A stretch of 64,000 nt of DNA. It comes from Leadbetterella sp. (GTDB lineage Bacteria; Bacteroidota; Bacteroidia; Cytophagales; Spirosomataceae). Positions 24,144 through 31,696 of the stretch are shown here, in pieces (within the stretch, counting starts at the first letter, position 1; every line of letters begins with the position of its first letter). The notes beneath the pieces were generated by a model. That model was not told where the DNA came from and made no database searches. It saw nothing but the letters and a program-made list of their open reading frames with translations. The stretch lies in NCBI GenBank assembly GCA_019638185.1, contig JAHBUH010000024.1, positions 1 through 64,000 of the forward strand. Direction: 5' to 3'. Position numbers and translations under genes: made by a program.

Positions 24144-24686
24144 TTAATTCCTGATTTTAAAAGTGGACTCTTTTGTCCACAGGGTTTCAACAAAATTTTC
24201 ATCCAGGTCAGCAAAAGTCCCGATATAGGTGCCTTTGAGCTCCCTTCCGTCCATTAGTATTCCATCTATCTGTAGTTTCAGATCTCCGTTACTTTCTTTT
24301 GAAATGGTGAATGAACCGGTGGTCATATACATTTCATTTTTCCCTTTTTCTATAAATACAGCACCGCCATACATATCATCTGCGCCGGCTTTATAAGTTC
24401 CGTACATAAACTTATCGTTGGCTACGTAGGCCTGCAAATACAGGGAGTAAGGAAAATCCACAATGGTTTTCCCGGAAGTAATGGAAGAGCTGGTGAGAAT
24501 AAATTCCATATTGTATTCCTCCCAGGAATCATCATACCCGTAGTCGATCACTCCGGCTCCCTCAAAAGTGATGCTTTTTCCTCCTATGTTAACGGATTTA
24601 GTATCGGTTTCGGGATCTACCTTGTTGTCTTTAGAGCAGCCCAGTAAAATAAAAGAAGCGAATAATGTGTAAAGAAAACCTTTCAT
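24144..24686 (-). CDS. Hypothetical lipoprotein
   Basis: A 180-residue lipoprotein: the signal MKGFLYTLFASFILLGCSKDN has the lipobox LLGC. The mature part is strand-rich and acidic (DYGYDDSWEEYNMEF, YLQAYVANDKFMYGTYKAGADDMYGGAVFIEKGKN). No family recognised. The composition suggests a surface beta-sandwich or small barrel-like fold. It is monocistronic with its own terminator. Confidence 0.75.
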   Translation of the reverse strand: MKGFLYTLFASFILLGCSKDNKVDPETDTKSVNIGGKSITFEGAGVIDYGYDDSWEEYNMEFILTSSSITSGKTIVDFPYSLYLQAYVANDKFMYGTYKAGADDMYGGAVFIEKGKNEMYMTTGSFTISKESNGDLKLQIDGILMDGRELKGTYIGTFADLDENFVETLWTKESTFKIRN

Positions 24687-24765
24687 TTAAATTGGTTTGA
24701 TATGGTTAAAACAACTTGTGACGCGAAAGGGTAAAAAATGTAACTAAAAAATTAATAATAAAAAC

Positions 24766-24792
24766 AGGAATACCCTAAAAAAGAGTATTCCT
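24766..24792 (-). terminator. Terminator of the SlyD-like gene
   Basis: AGGAATACCCT (24766-24776) and AGAGTATTCCT (24782-24792) form an 11-bp stem with one mismatch; the minus strand continues TGTTTTTATTA. Confidence 0.7.
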
Positions 24793-24816
24793 GCCCGTTA
24801 TGTCTTGTAATAATGC

Positions 24817-25332
24817 TTAATGATGATGCCCGCCCGGACCATGCACGTGTCCGTGATCCATTTCTTCCGGCGAAGCATCGCGCACGCTGATGATCTTTCC
24901 TTCAAACTTCAGTTTTTTGCCCGCCAGAGGGTGATTAAAGTCGATCACCACTTTATCGTCAATGACTTCTTTTACGCGGCCCTGAATCCGGGCGCCGTCG
25001 TCATTTGTGAAAGGGATGGGATTTCCGGGCTCCAGGAAGCCTGCCGGTACCTTGCCGTCCTCAATTTTAAACATTTCCACGCTGAAGTCTACTACATTAT
25101 CATCGTAATATTCACCGAAAGCGTCTTCCGGCGCGATCTCGAAATTATAGGTGTCTTCTGCTGACAAGCCATTTAAATTTTCCTCGAATTGGGGAGGTAA
25201 GCCACTGTGCCCGGCCAGGTACAGCATGGGCTCCTCTTCACCTACCTCTTCCACCAGTTCAAATTCGTCGTCAGGAGACAAAGTATAGAGCGTGTAAGAA
25301 GTGGAAACTACTTTTCCGTCAGAGATTTTCAT
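24817..25332 (-). CDS. SlyD-like FKBP-type peptidyl-prolyl isomerase
   Basis: A 171-residue FKBP with the SlyD arrangement: a split FKBP domain (AGHSGLPPQFEENLNGLSAEDTYNFEIAPEDAFGEY, then VIDFNHPLAGKKLKFEGKI) with the IF insert between. A His-rich tail (DHGHVHGPGGHHH, residues 159-171) should bind nickel or other metals. SlyD proteins are cytoplasmic chaperones and prolyl isomerases that help metal insertion. No hydrogenase or urease genes are nearby. The gene is divergent from menD. Confidence 0.9.
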   Translation of the reverse strand: MKISDGKVVSTSYTLYTLSPDDEFELVEEVGEEEPMLYLAGHSGLPPQFEENLNGLSAEDTYNFEIAPEDAFGEYYDDNVVDFSVEMFKIEDGKVPAGFLEPGNPIPFTNDDGARIQGRVKEVIDDKVVIDFNHPLAGKKLKFEGKIISVRDASPEEMDHGHVHGPGGHHH

Positions 25333-25420
25333 GGTATTGTATATTTATTGAATAACAAAGGTAGGGTTTATGCGGGCATTAAAGATACGATCGGTGCAAT
25401 TATCTTTCCGAATATAGTCC

Positions 25421-25428
25421 TACTTTTG
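25421..25428 (+). promoter_or_regulatory. -7 box of menD promoter
   Basis: TACTTTTG matches TAnnTTTG and lies 18 bases before the menD ATG at 25447. It rules out the long N-terminal extension of the open frame that starts at 25207. Confidence 0.65.
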
Positions 25429-25446
25429 CAAAAAAACAGTAAGGAA

Positions 25447-27114
25447 ATGGCGCTTTTAGAACCATTGTACAGGGTTTCGGAGATTTGTGCTTATCGGGGA
25501 ATTGAAAATGTGGTCATCTGTCCGGGCTCCAGGAGCGCGGCACTGACCCTGGCTTTTGTGCGGAACAAAAAATTCCGTATCCGGGTGATCACTGATGAGC
25601 GCAGCGCGGCCTTTACCGCCCTGGGAATGGCGCAGGTCAGCGGGAAACCCACGGTGCTGATCTGTACTTCGGGCACGGCGGCGCTTAATTTCAGCCCGGC
25701 GGTGGCAGAGGCCTATTTTCAGGGTATTCCACTGCTGGTTCTTACGGCTGACCGGCCGCCGGAGTGGATTAACCAGCACGATGGACAGACCATTTTCCAG
25801 CAGAATATCTATGGCCGGCACATTGTAAGATCATACGACTTCCCGGCAGATTACACTCACCCCGATGCCGTATGGATGATGGAGCGCCAGACCCATGAGG
25901 CCATTGCCTACACGCGCCAGGGGCCGGTTCATCTTAATGTGCCCGTTCGTGAGCCGTTTTACCCGGCAGAGGGAGAAGCTTATGACGGTGTGTTTCGGCC
26001 GCTCTCCTACCTGAACGGTACTCCGGTCCTGGAAGATAGCAGCTGGAAAGAGCTGGCGGAGGTTTGGAACTGCGCGAATAATATTCTCATCGCCGTAGGT
26101 CAGAACCATGAGGACCTGGACGCCTCCCTGGCGGCGCTTTCAGAAGACCCGCGCGTCACTATACTGGCTGATGTGATCTCTAATGCCGGCGTAAAGAATA
26201 AGATCACCGCACATGATATTTTCCTGGGTAAAGCCCACGGCCTCACCCCGCCTGATCTGCTGATCACCTGCGGGAAATCTTTTATATCCAAACCGTTCAA
26301 GCAGTTTTTCAGGAAGCATAAACCTGCCGCTCACTGGCATGTGGAAGACGGCACAGCGCTGACAGACCCTTTGCAGTCCATTACCGCCAGGATCACGGTT
26401 CCGGCCGGGTATTTTCTGGAGGAACTGGAGAGAAGAAATACGGTACGGCCCAGGGGCACCGGCGGTGAGCTAACCGGGAAAAAAGCGTGGGAGAGGCTGG
26501 AAGCCGCGGCCGAAACTTACCTGGCCCGTTTCCTGGAAGCGTGTGCATTTGGGGAACTGAAGGCCACCGCCCTGCTTTTTCAGCACCTCCGGGCCGGTGA
26601 TGCCCTGCATCTGGGAAACAGCATGCCGGTGAGGTACGCTAACCTGCTGGGGAGCTTACTTCCGGAAGGTGTAAAGGTGTTTTCTAACCGCGGAACCTCC
26701 GGCATAGAAGGGGTGGTCAGCACGGCAGTAGGCCAGTCGCTGGCCCATGAAGGCCGGGTACACTGTATAGTAGGGGATGTGTCCTTCTTCTACGACAGCA
26801 ATGCCCTGTTTGCGGCCCGCCCGGATAACCTCAGCATTTACCTCATTCAGAATGGCGGCGGTAATATCTTCCGTATCATTGAAGGCCCGGGAAAGCAAGA
26901 GGAGCTGGAAAGCTGTTTTATCACCGCCCCCGGCAGGACGGCGGAGGGATTGTGCCGTGAGGCCGGCTACCGCTATACCGCTGTGCGGTCAGAAGAAGAA
27001 CTCCACACAGCCTTAAAAAACAAAGAGGGCAGATGCGCCCTCTTTGAGATCTATGTAGACGGAGTACAGGACTCCGGGTTATTTCAGCAGCTGAAAGCCG
27101 GGTTTAATTTGTAA
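25447..27114 (+). CDS. menD: SEPHCHC synthase (menaquinone biosynthesis)
   Basis: A 555-residue thiamine-diphosphate enzyme joining isochorismate and 2-oxoglutarate in the menaquinone pathway. The N-terminal PYR domain holds VVICPGSRSAALTLAF and the conserved Glu in ITDERSAAF. The C-terminal ThDP-binding domain holds FSNRGTSGIEGVVSTAVG and the metal-binding loop CIVGDVSFFYDSNAL with IQNGGGNIFRI. I use ATG 25447 (MALLEPLYRV); the frame is open further upstream but that part lies over the SlyD gene. The last 11 bases overlap the convergent 27104-27823 gene. No other men genes are in the window. Confidence 0.95.
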   Translation: MALLEPLYRVSEICAYRGIENVVICPGSRSAALTLAFVRNKKFRIRVITDERSAAFTALGMAQVSGKPTVLICTSGTAALNFSPAVAEAYFQGIPLLVLTADRPPEWINQHDGQTIFQQNIYGRHIVRSYDFPADYTHPDAVWMMERQTHEAIAYTRQGPVHLNVPVREPFYPAEGEAYDGVFRPLSYLNGTPVLEDSSWKELAEVWNCANNILIAVGQNHEDLDASLAALSEDPRVTILADVISNAGVKNKITAHDIFLGKAHGLTPPDLLITCGKSFISKPFKQFFRKHKPAAHWHVEDGTALTDPLQSITARITVPAGYFLEELERRNTVRPRGTGGELTGKKAWERLEAAAETYLARFLEACAFGELKATALLFQHLRAGDALHLGNSMPVRYANLLGSLLPEGVKVFSNRGTSGIEGVVSTAVGQSLAHEGRVHCIVGDVSFFYDSNALFAARPDNLSIYLIQNGGGNIFRIIEGPGKQEELESCFITAPGRTAEGLCREAGYRYTAVRSEEELHTALKNKEGRCALFEIYVDGVQDSGLFQQLKAGFNL

Positions 27115-27823
27115 AAGAAACGCCGTCTGTAGCCTTGTCAAACGTCCATTTAGTAGTGACGTTATTTTTACGTTTGTCTTTGGTATTAATGTAGGTAAAT
27201 GCTACCGGGAGCTTTACACCGATGGGCGTGGTGTCGTATTTCGTATAATCCATGGTGTGGGTGATGCCGCTCTCTATCAGAACTTCGCGTACTACCAGCC
27301 CTGTGGCATTGTCAAAATAATATTCCCGTTGAATACCGTTTTTCTCAATGGCCAGTTTGGTAGTGGCCTTGCCTTCCACCGTAGCCGCTGCTACCGGGGT
27401 GGTCAGCTTATAGCCTTTCTGTTCAAAGTTCACAAAAGGCAGAACGCCGTCTTTTGCTTCCACGCTCAGCTCGGTCACTTCTTTTCCGCTCAGGTCTTTG
27501 GTGCTATAAGTAACCTTCTTGTCCGGGCTGCCCATAGGGATTTTAACCCATCCCTGGTTACCGTTCAGTATATAGAAAAAATCACGTTTCAGGAGCGTTT
27601 TCTTCCGGGAGAGCTGGTTATTATCGCCCACCACTACCACTTCTTCATCGTAGTCGGTGGTAGCATTGGCTATATAAGAACGGTTATATTTAAAAGTGGT
27701 CACCGCTTCTATTTTACCTTTTCCGCCGGTAACTTCCAGGTATTTCTCTATAACGGCGTCTGCACTCTGCGCCATGGAAAGAAAAGGAAGAAGCATCAGC
27801 AGAAGAATTTTAGCAATTTTCAT
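27104..27823 (-). CDS. Exported LolA-like protein (unknown function)
   Basis: A 239-residue protein with a clear signal peptide (MKIAKILLLMLLPFLSMAQ), then SADAVIEKYLEVTGGKGKIEAV, the typical opening of periplasmic lipoprotein-sorting (LolA/LolB)-like folds in Bacteroidota. The rest is antiparallel strand-rich (EYYFDNATGLVVREVLIE, VKLPVAFTYINTK). It may carry or sense a lipid or lipoprotein, but direct evidence is lacking. Its stop codon lies inside the end of menD on the other strand. Confidence 0.75.
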   Translation of the reverse strand: MKIAKILLLMLLPFLSMAQSADAVIEKYLEVTGGKGKIEAVTTFKYNRSYIANATTDYDEEVVVVGDNNQLSRKKTLLKRDFFYILNGNQGWVKIPMGSPDKKVTYSTKDLSGKEVTELSVEAKDGVLPFVNFEQKGYKLTTPVAAATVEGKATTKLAIEKNGIQREYYFDNATGLVVREVLIESGITHTMDYTKYDTTPIGVKLPVAFTYINTKDKRKNNVTTKWTFDKATDGVSFTN

Positions 27824-27945
27824 ATTTTATGTTTTTTATTTTTAGACGTAAATGCCGGCATGCAGGTCAGTTTCCGGCCCTTTGTTTAACAAAATATTAA
27901 CGATTCAAAAAGCCGGCGGAATATTTCACAGGCCTTAAAATGATA

Positions 27946-28440
27946 TTAATTCTTTAACGTTTCGGCCAGCAGGTCCGTGATGACTTCCAGGTATTCCTGG
28001 TCAGTACTGTCAAAATCATCCAGCCGGTCACTGTCGATATCTAGTACCCCGATCACCCGTCCGCCGGAATCTTTCAGCGGCAGCACGATTTCCGAACGGG
28101 AGGCGGAACTGCAGGCAATATGCCCCGGGAACTGGTCCACATCAGGGACCAGCACGGTAGCGCGTGTGGTAAAGGCATGGCCACAAACGCCCCGGTCATA
28201 CCGGATCCGCGTACAGGCCACAGGCCCCTGGAAAGGCCCCAGAACCAGCTCGCCTTTCCCGTTATCAAAATAGAATCCCACCCAGAAAAACCCGAATGCC
28301 TGTTTCAGGGCCGCAGCCGTATTGGCGGTGTTAGCCACTAAGCTTTCCTCCCCCGCTACTAGGTTCCGAATCTGCGGAATCAGGGTCTCATAAATCTCCG
28401 CCTTCCCGGCACCCTCAGGTATATAAAGATTCTCTGCCAT
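27946..28440 (-). CDS. msrC: Free methionine-(R)-sulfoxide reductase (GAF domain)
   Basis: A 164-residue single GAF-domain enzyme that reduces free methionine-R-sulfoxide in the cytoplasm. All three redox cysteines of the fRMsr family are present: C76 in VACTRIRYDRGVCGHA, C86 in the same stretch, and C110 in FPGHIACSSASRSEIV. The DVDQFPGHIAC signature is diagnostic. It is followed on the same strand by the tandem heptamer array and preceded by a LolA-like protein gene. Confidence 0.92.
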   Translation of the reverse strand: MAENLYIPEGAGKAEIYETLIPQIRNLVAGEESLVANTANTAAALKQAFGFFWVGFYFDNGKGELVLGPFQGPVACTRIRYDRGVCGHAFTTRATVLVPDVDQFPGHIACSSASRSEIVLPLKDSGGRVIGVLDIDSDRLDDFDSTDQEYLEVITDLLAETLKN

Positions 28441-28486
28441 TATTTAAGATAATTTTTGAACTCTCTTTTCTGAATGAAGGTTCCCG

Positions 28487-28545
28487 GCTCATAGCTCATA
28501 GCTCATAGCTCATAGCTCATAGCTCATAGCTCATAGCTCATAGCT
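28487..28545. repeat. Tandem heptamer GCTCATA, 8.4 copies
   Basis: Eight exact copies of GCTCATA run from 28487 to 28542 plus three bases. The array starts inside the last codons of mazG (stop codon 28540-28538) and extends into the gap before msrC, so the array supplies the mazG stop codon. Confidence 0.97.
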
Positions 28546-29341
28546 TCTTCGCTTCATTCCAGAACACATCCATCTCCGCCAGAGTCATGTTGGAGAGGTT
28601 CTTGCCAATTTCGCGGGCTTTGCCCTCCAGGTAGGTAAATCGTTTGATGAACTTTTTGTTCGTTCTTTCCAGGGCCGTTTCCGGGTTAATGCCGGCAAAA
28701 CGGGCGTAATTAACCAGTGAAAACAGCACATCGCCGAACTCGTCTTCCTTCTCCTCTTCCGGTGCACCCGCGTCTGTCTTTTCCTTAAACTCTGCGATTT
28801 CTTCTTCCACCTTTTCCCAGACCTGAGAGGTTTCCTCCCAGTCAAAACCTACTCCCCGGGCCTTTTCCTGAATGCGCATGGCTTTCACCAGGGCAGGGAG
28901 CGAGCCGGGCACGCCGCCCAGCACAGATTTGTTCCCCTCTTTCAGTTTGATCTGTTCCCAGTTTTTCTTGACCTCTTCTTCGTCTTTTACTTCCGTATCG
29001 CCGTAAATATGCGGATGCCGCACAATCAGCTTTTCACAAATGCCGTTTATCATCTCCGCCACGGTAAAGTCATCGGTTTCTGAGGCAATCTTGCTGTAAA
29101 ACACGATGTGCAGAAGCAGATCTCCCAGCTCCTTTTTAACTTCCTGGAGGTCACCTTCCAGGATAGCATCAGAAAGTTCGTAAGTCTCTTCGATGGTCAG
29201 GTGCCTGAGGGTATCTATGGTCTGTTTCTTATCCCAGGGGCATTTCTCCCGTAAATCATCCATAATATTCAGCAGGCGATCAAACGCCAGCAGTTCAGCC
29301 GAACGGTTTTTGGTAAAAGGAAGCGGAAGTGTATTTGACAT
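28538..29341 (-). CDS. mazG: Nucleoside triphosphate pyrophosphohydrolase
   Basis: A 267-residue MazG with two tandem MazG domains. The first carries the metal-binding EExxE...ExxD pattern in LTIEETYELSDAILEGDLQEVKKELGD split over residues 49-74. The second carries EEKEDEFGDVLFSLVNYARF near 195. It hydrolyses (d)NTPs to monophosphates, clearing damaged nucleotides and modulating ppGpp. WDKKQTIDTLRHL at the start is typical. The reading frame ends within the first heptamer of the tandem array, so its C-terminus (NEAKKL) may have been set by repeat insertion. Confidence 0.95.
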   Translation of the reverse strand: MSNTLPLPFTKNRSAELLAFDRLLNIMDDLREKCPWDKKQTIDTLRHLTIEETYELSDAILEGDLQEVKKELGDLLLHIVFYSKIASETDDFTVAEMINGICEKLIVRHPHIYGDTEVKDEEEVKKNWEQIKLKEGNKSVLGGVPGSLPALVKAMRIQEKARGVGFDWEETSQVWEKVEEEIAEFKEKTDAGAPEEEKEDEFGDVLFSLVNYARFAGINPETALERTNKKFIKRFTYLEGKAREIGKNLSNMTLAEMDVFWNEAKKL

Positions 29342-29395
29342 GAGTTTCCGGAAGAGAAATTAAAGGTACAAAGGTAAAGATTTTTAAATGAATAA

Positions 29396-30649
29396 TCAGG
29401 CTCCAAGTGAAGCAAGAGATATAACGTTTATTCCGTCTTGCCGGGTATAACTTATCCCTGTTCCTGTAATAATATTAAGTGATTTTGGAGGTTTTATTTT
29501 TTGGTCGTCCAAAACCGAAACAAATTTATTGAGATGGGCTGCCGATTCCTCAATTTGCCCCGTACCGAGCGTTATTTCAAAAGCACACCAGTCGCCGTTG
29601 TATTTCTGCACAATACAGTCTACTTCCAGTCCGCTTGAATCGCGGTAGTGGTATACTTTGGCATCATTGGCCTGTGCATATACCCTGAGCTCATGGGTAA
29701 CCAGTGATTCAAACAGAAACCCGGTAAAATTTAAGTCACTCAACAGCCTCTTTTTATCTAAACCCAATGCTGAAACGGAAAGACAGGTATCCGTAAAATG
29801 GCGTTTGGGCGATTTTCGGAGTGAAGCAGATGATCGTATGTGGGTATTCCAGGCGGGTTGATCTTCTACAATCATCAACCGGTTTAAAGCATCCAGATAG
29901 TCATAAATGGTAGGGCGTGAGATATTCGTATTGTCCACTTGCTGAATATCCTTTTCCAGCGTTGAAATATCCACTAATGTGGCGGTACTCCGCGCTAATG
30001 AACGCAGCAGACTTCGTACCTTTACCGGATTACGTTTTATGCCTGAAACACGGCTCATGTCTACCTCGGCCAGCAGTTCCACATAGGCCCGGTTTAAATC
30101 GGTAGCCTGATGGATACTTTTATTTAAAAGGGAGGGAAATCCGCCGATTATTATTTTTTCAATAATGAATTCCAGGTCAGTCATTTCATCGTAAATGTCA
30201 ATTTTTTTCCCCTCAAACAGATTGGCGAGGCTTACTTTTCCTGATGAAAAGCCTAATTCCTGCCAGGTCATGGTGCGCATATCCATAAGTGTAAACCGGC
30301 CCGCCCCGGAGTGCATTTTTACTGATTCTTCGGGATTGGCAGAGCCTGTCAGGATGAACTGCGCTGTTTTTTGACGGTCGTCTACCTCATGACGGATATA
30401 GTCCCAAAGTTTAGGCTGTGCCTGCCATTCATCTATTAAGCGGGGAGTATCGCCAAGCAGCAGGCGCTTCGGTGCGGTATTCATCAGTGCCTGCACCTGC
30501 TCGTCTCTGTCCACATGTAAGATACTTTTAGCAATTTGTTTTGCTGATTCCGTTTTTCCACAGGCTTTTGCTCCCCGTATAAGTACTGCTCCTGAGGTAT
30601 TAAGTTTTCGATTTAATTCATCATCTGAAAGCCTTTCTTTGTATTCCAT
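29396..30649 (-). CDS. AAA ATPase with DUF4143 domain
   Basis: A 417-residue protein of the AAA_14 + DUF4143 kind, widespread in accessory regions and of uncertain role. The Walker A is GAKACGKT (26-33), the Walker B area is LLLGDTPRLIDEWQ (about 64-77), and a sensor sequence ILTGSANPEES follows. The C-terminal DUF4143 part holds GFLFESLVTHELRVYAQ and a nuclease-like strand SSGLEVDCIVQKYNGDWCAFEITLG, similar to PD-(D/E)XK residues (E, D, E-x-T). The base composition is more AT-rich than its neighbours. A TATATTTG box (30676-30669, minus) and five 23-bp repeats lie just upstream. Confidence 0.85.
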   Translation of the reverse strand: MEYKERLSDDELNRKLNTSGAVLIRGAKACGKTESAKQIAKSILHVDRDEQVQALMNTAPKRLLLGDTPRLIDEWQAQPKLWDYIRHEVDDRQKTAQFILTGSANPEESVKMHSGAGRFTLMDMRTMTWQELGFSSGKVSLANLFEGKKIDIYDEMTDLEFIIEKIIIGGFPSLLNKSIHQATDLNRAYVELLAEVDMSRVSGIKRNPVKVRSLLRSLARSTATLVDISTLEKDIQQVDNTNISRPTIYDYLDALNRLMIVEDQPAWNTHIRSSASLRKSPKRHFTDTCLSVSALGLDKKRLLSDLNFTGFLFESLVTHELRVYAQANDAKVYHYRDSSGLEVDCIVQKYNGDWCAFEITLGTGQIEESAAHLNKFVSVLDDQKIKPPKSLNIITGTGISYTRQDGINVISLASLGA

Positions 30650-30668
30650 AATACAATGATTTAAAGCA

Positions 30669-30676
30669 CAAATATA
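30669..30676 (-). promoter_or_regulatory. -7 box of the DUF4143 ATPase promoter
   Basis: Minus-strand TATATTTG (TAnnTTTG), about 20 bases before the ATG; the 23-bp repeat array begins 7 bases further upstream. Confidence 0.6.
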
Positions 30677-30682
30677 AGACTA

Positions 30683-30797
30683 TTTTACAGATTTTGAGTA
30701 AATCATTTTGCACTTTTAGAGTATTTTACTTTACATATTTTGAATAAATTATTTTACATTTTTAGAATATTTTACTTTACAGATTTGGAGTAATTTA
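30683..30797. repeat. Five tandem degenerate 23-bp repeats over a promoter
   Basis: Copies at 30683-30705, 30706-30728, 30729-30751, 30752-30774 and 30775-30797 have exactly 23-bp spacing. Odd copies share TTTACA-n-ATTT-nGA-nTAA and even copies TTTT-nCA-TTTTAGA-nTATTTTA, so the array also has a 46-bp higher period. Its spacing of about two helical turns and its location directly upstream of the -7 box suggest cooperative repressor or activator binding. Confidence 0.8.
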
Positions 30798-31034
30798 TTG
30801 TATGTGGCTAATGGTTAATGACACGGATAGCCACTGTCCGGCAGCTTTCAGGATTCCTAAGATCACAGTGATATTAAAGAGCAATTGAAACGGATAAGAC
30901 CCATAATTCTGTCCCGGAAAACGGCATTCTGTCCCGAAAATTTCTTCTATATGCCATAGAGAAAGAACTTTGGATAAATACAGTAGGTCGCCGAAAATAC
31001 TTTATAGAGTAGGCAAAAAACATCATTAAGTATT
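30798..31034 (+). promoter_or_regulatory. Upstream region of the collagen-like lipoprotein with LytTR-like direct repeat
   Basis: ATTCTGTCCCG occurs exactly twice, at 30906-30916 and 30926-30936 (20 bp apart). A weak -7 box GAACTTTG follows at 30965-30972. Paired direct repeats about two turns apart upstream of a weak promoter are the pattern bound by LytTR regulators, and one is encoded 2.5 kb downstream. The rest of the gap shows nothing I can identify. Confidence 0.5.
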
Positions 31035-31616
31035 ATGAGAAAATTATTTACAGCAAAAATCTGCACATTATTTGTTGCAGCACTATTATTGGCAGGATGT
31101 GAAGGCAAAGAAGGCCCGCAGGGACCAGCCGGGGCCAAAGGAGATGCGGGTGCGGCCGGAGCTACTGGTGCAACGGGAGCTACTGGTGCGACCGGAGCTA
31201 CTGGTACTGCCAATGTAATTTATAGCGATTGGTTAGCTATTCCTGCAACACCCGACTTCAAGGGTAGTAATTACAAAGAATATGGAATTTCTGCTCCTAA
31301 AATCACTCAAGAGGTATTTAACAGTGGTATTGTATATGCTTATGTAAGGTCTGGGGGTAGTGCTTCTATTTTTCCGTTACCACATACTTTCACAAATACT
31401 TATACTTGCCAAAGTAGAATACTGGTAGGCTGGGTTATGTATGGGGAATATTGGGTAACAGGAACGGTCAATTCGACTTGGATAAATAATCCTAAGACCG
31501 ACTATTTCACTCATCTACGTTATGTGATAATTCCCGGTGGTACAAAAGCCAGGGTAGCCGGTTTGGATTACTCAGACTATGAAGCGGTGAAGGCTCATTA
31601 CGGACTGGAGGATTGA
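31035..31616 (+). CDS. Collagen-like-repeat lipoprotein
   Basis: A 193-residue lipoprotein: signal MRKLFTAKICTLFVAALLLAGC with lipobox LAGC. A Gly-X-Y stretch of about 12 triplets follows (GKEGPQGPAGAKGDAG then repeated GAT), coded by near-identical ggagctact/ggtgcgacc units, and then a globular beta-rich C-terminal domain of about 130 residues. This lipoprotein-collagen-globule design is common in Bacteroidota and usually surface-exposed; the function is unknown. It precedes a kinase/regulator pair and may be their target or sensor partner. The triplet repeat could change length by slippage. Confidence 0.8.
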   Translation: MRKLFTAKICTLFVAALLLAGCEGKEGPQGPAGAKGDAGAAGATGATGATGATGATGTANVIYSDWLAIPATPDFKGSNYKEYGISAPKITQEVFNSGIVYAYVRSGGSASIFPLPHTFTNTYTCQSRILVGWVMYGEYWVTGTVNSTWINNPKTDYFTHLRYVIIPGGTKARVAGLDYSDYEAVKAHYGLED

Positions 31617-31630
31617 TTTAGTCAAAAATT

Positions 31631-31664
31631 AAAAAGGGGGATAATTCAGTATCCCCCCTTTTTT
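31631..31664 (+). terminator. Terminator after the lipoprotein
   Basis: GGGGGATA (31636-31643) pairs with TATCCCCC (31650-31657), with flanking A and T runs; a T6 run ends it. Confidence 0.8.
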
Positions 31665-31696
31665 AATGCCGGCAAAACTGTTTTACTTTGTAGCTT

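Noticed and set aside
25207-25446. N-terminal extension of MenD
   Set aside because: Overlaps the SlyD gene and lies upstream of the promoter box at 25421-25428; MenD family begins at 25447.
28487-28545. CRISPR-like array
   Set aside because: Units are 7 bp with no spacers and no cas genes; simple tandem repeat.
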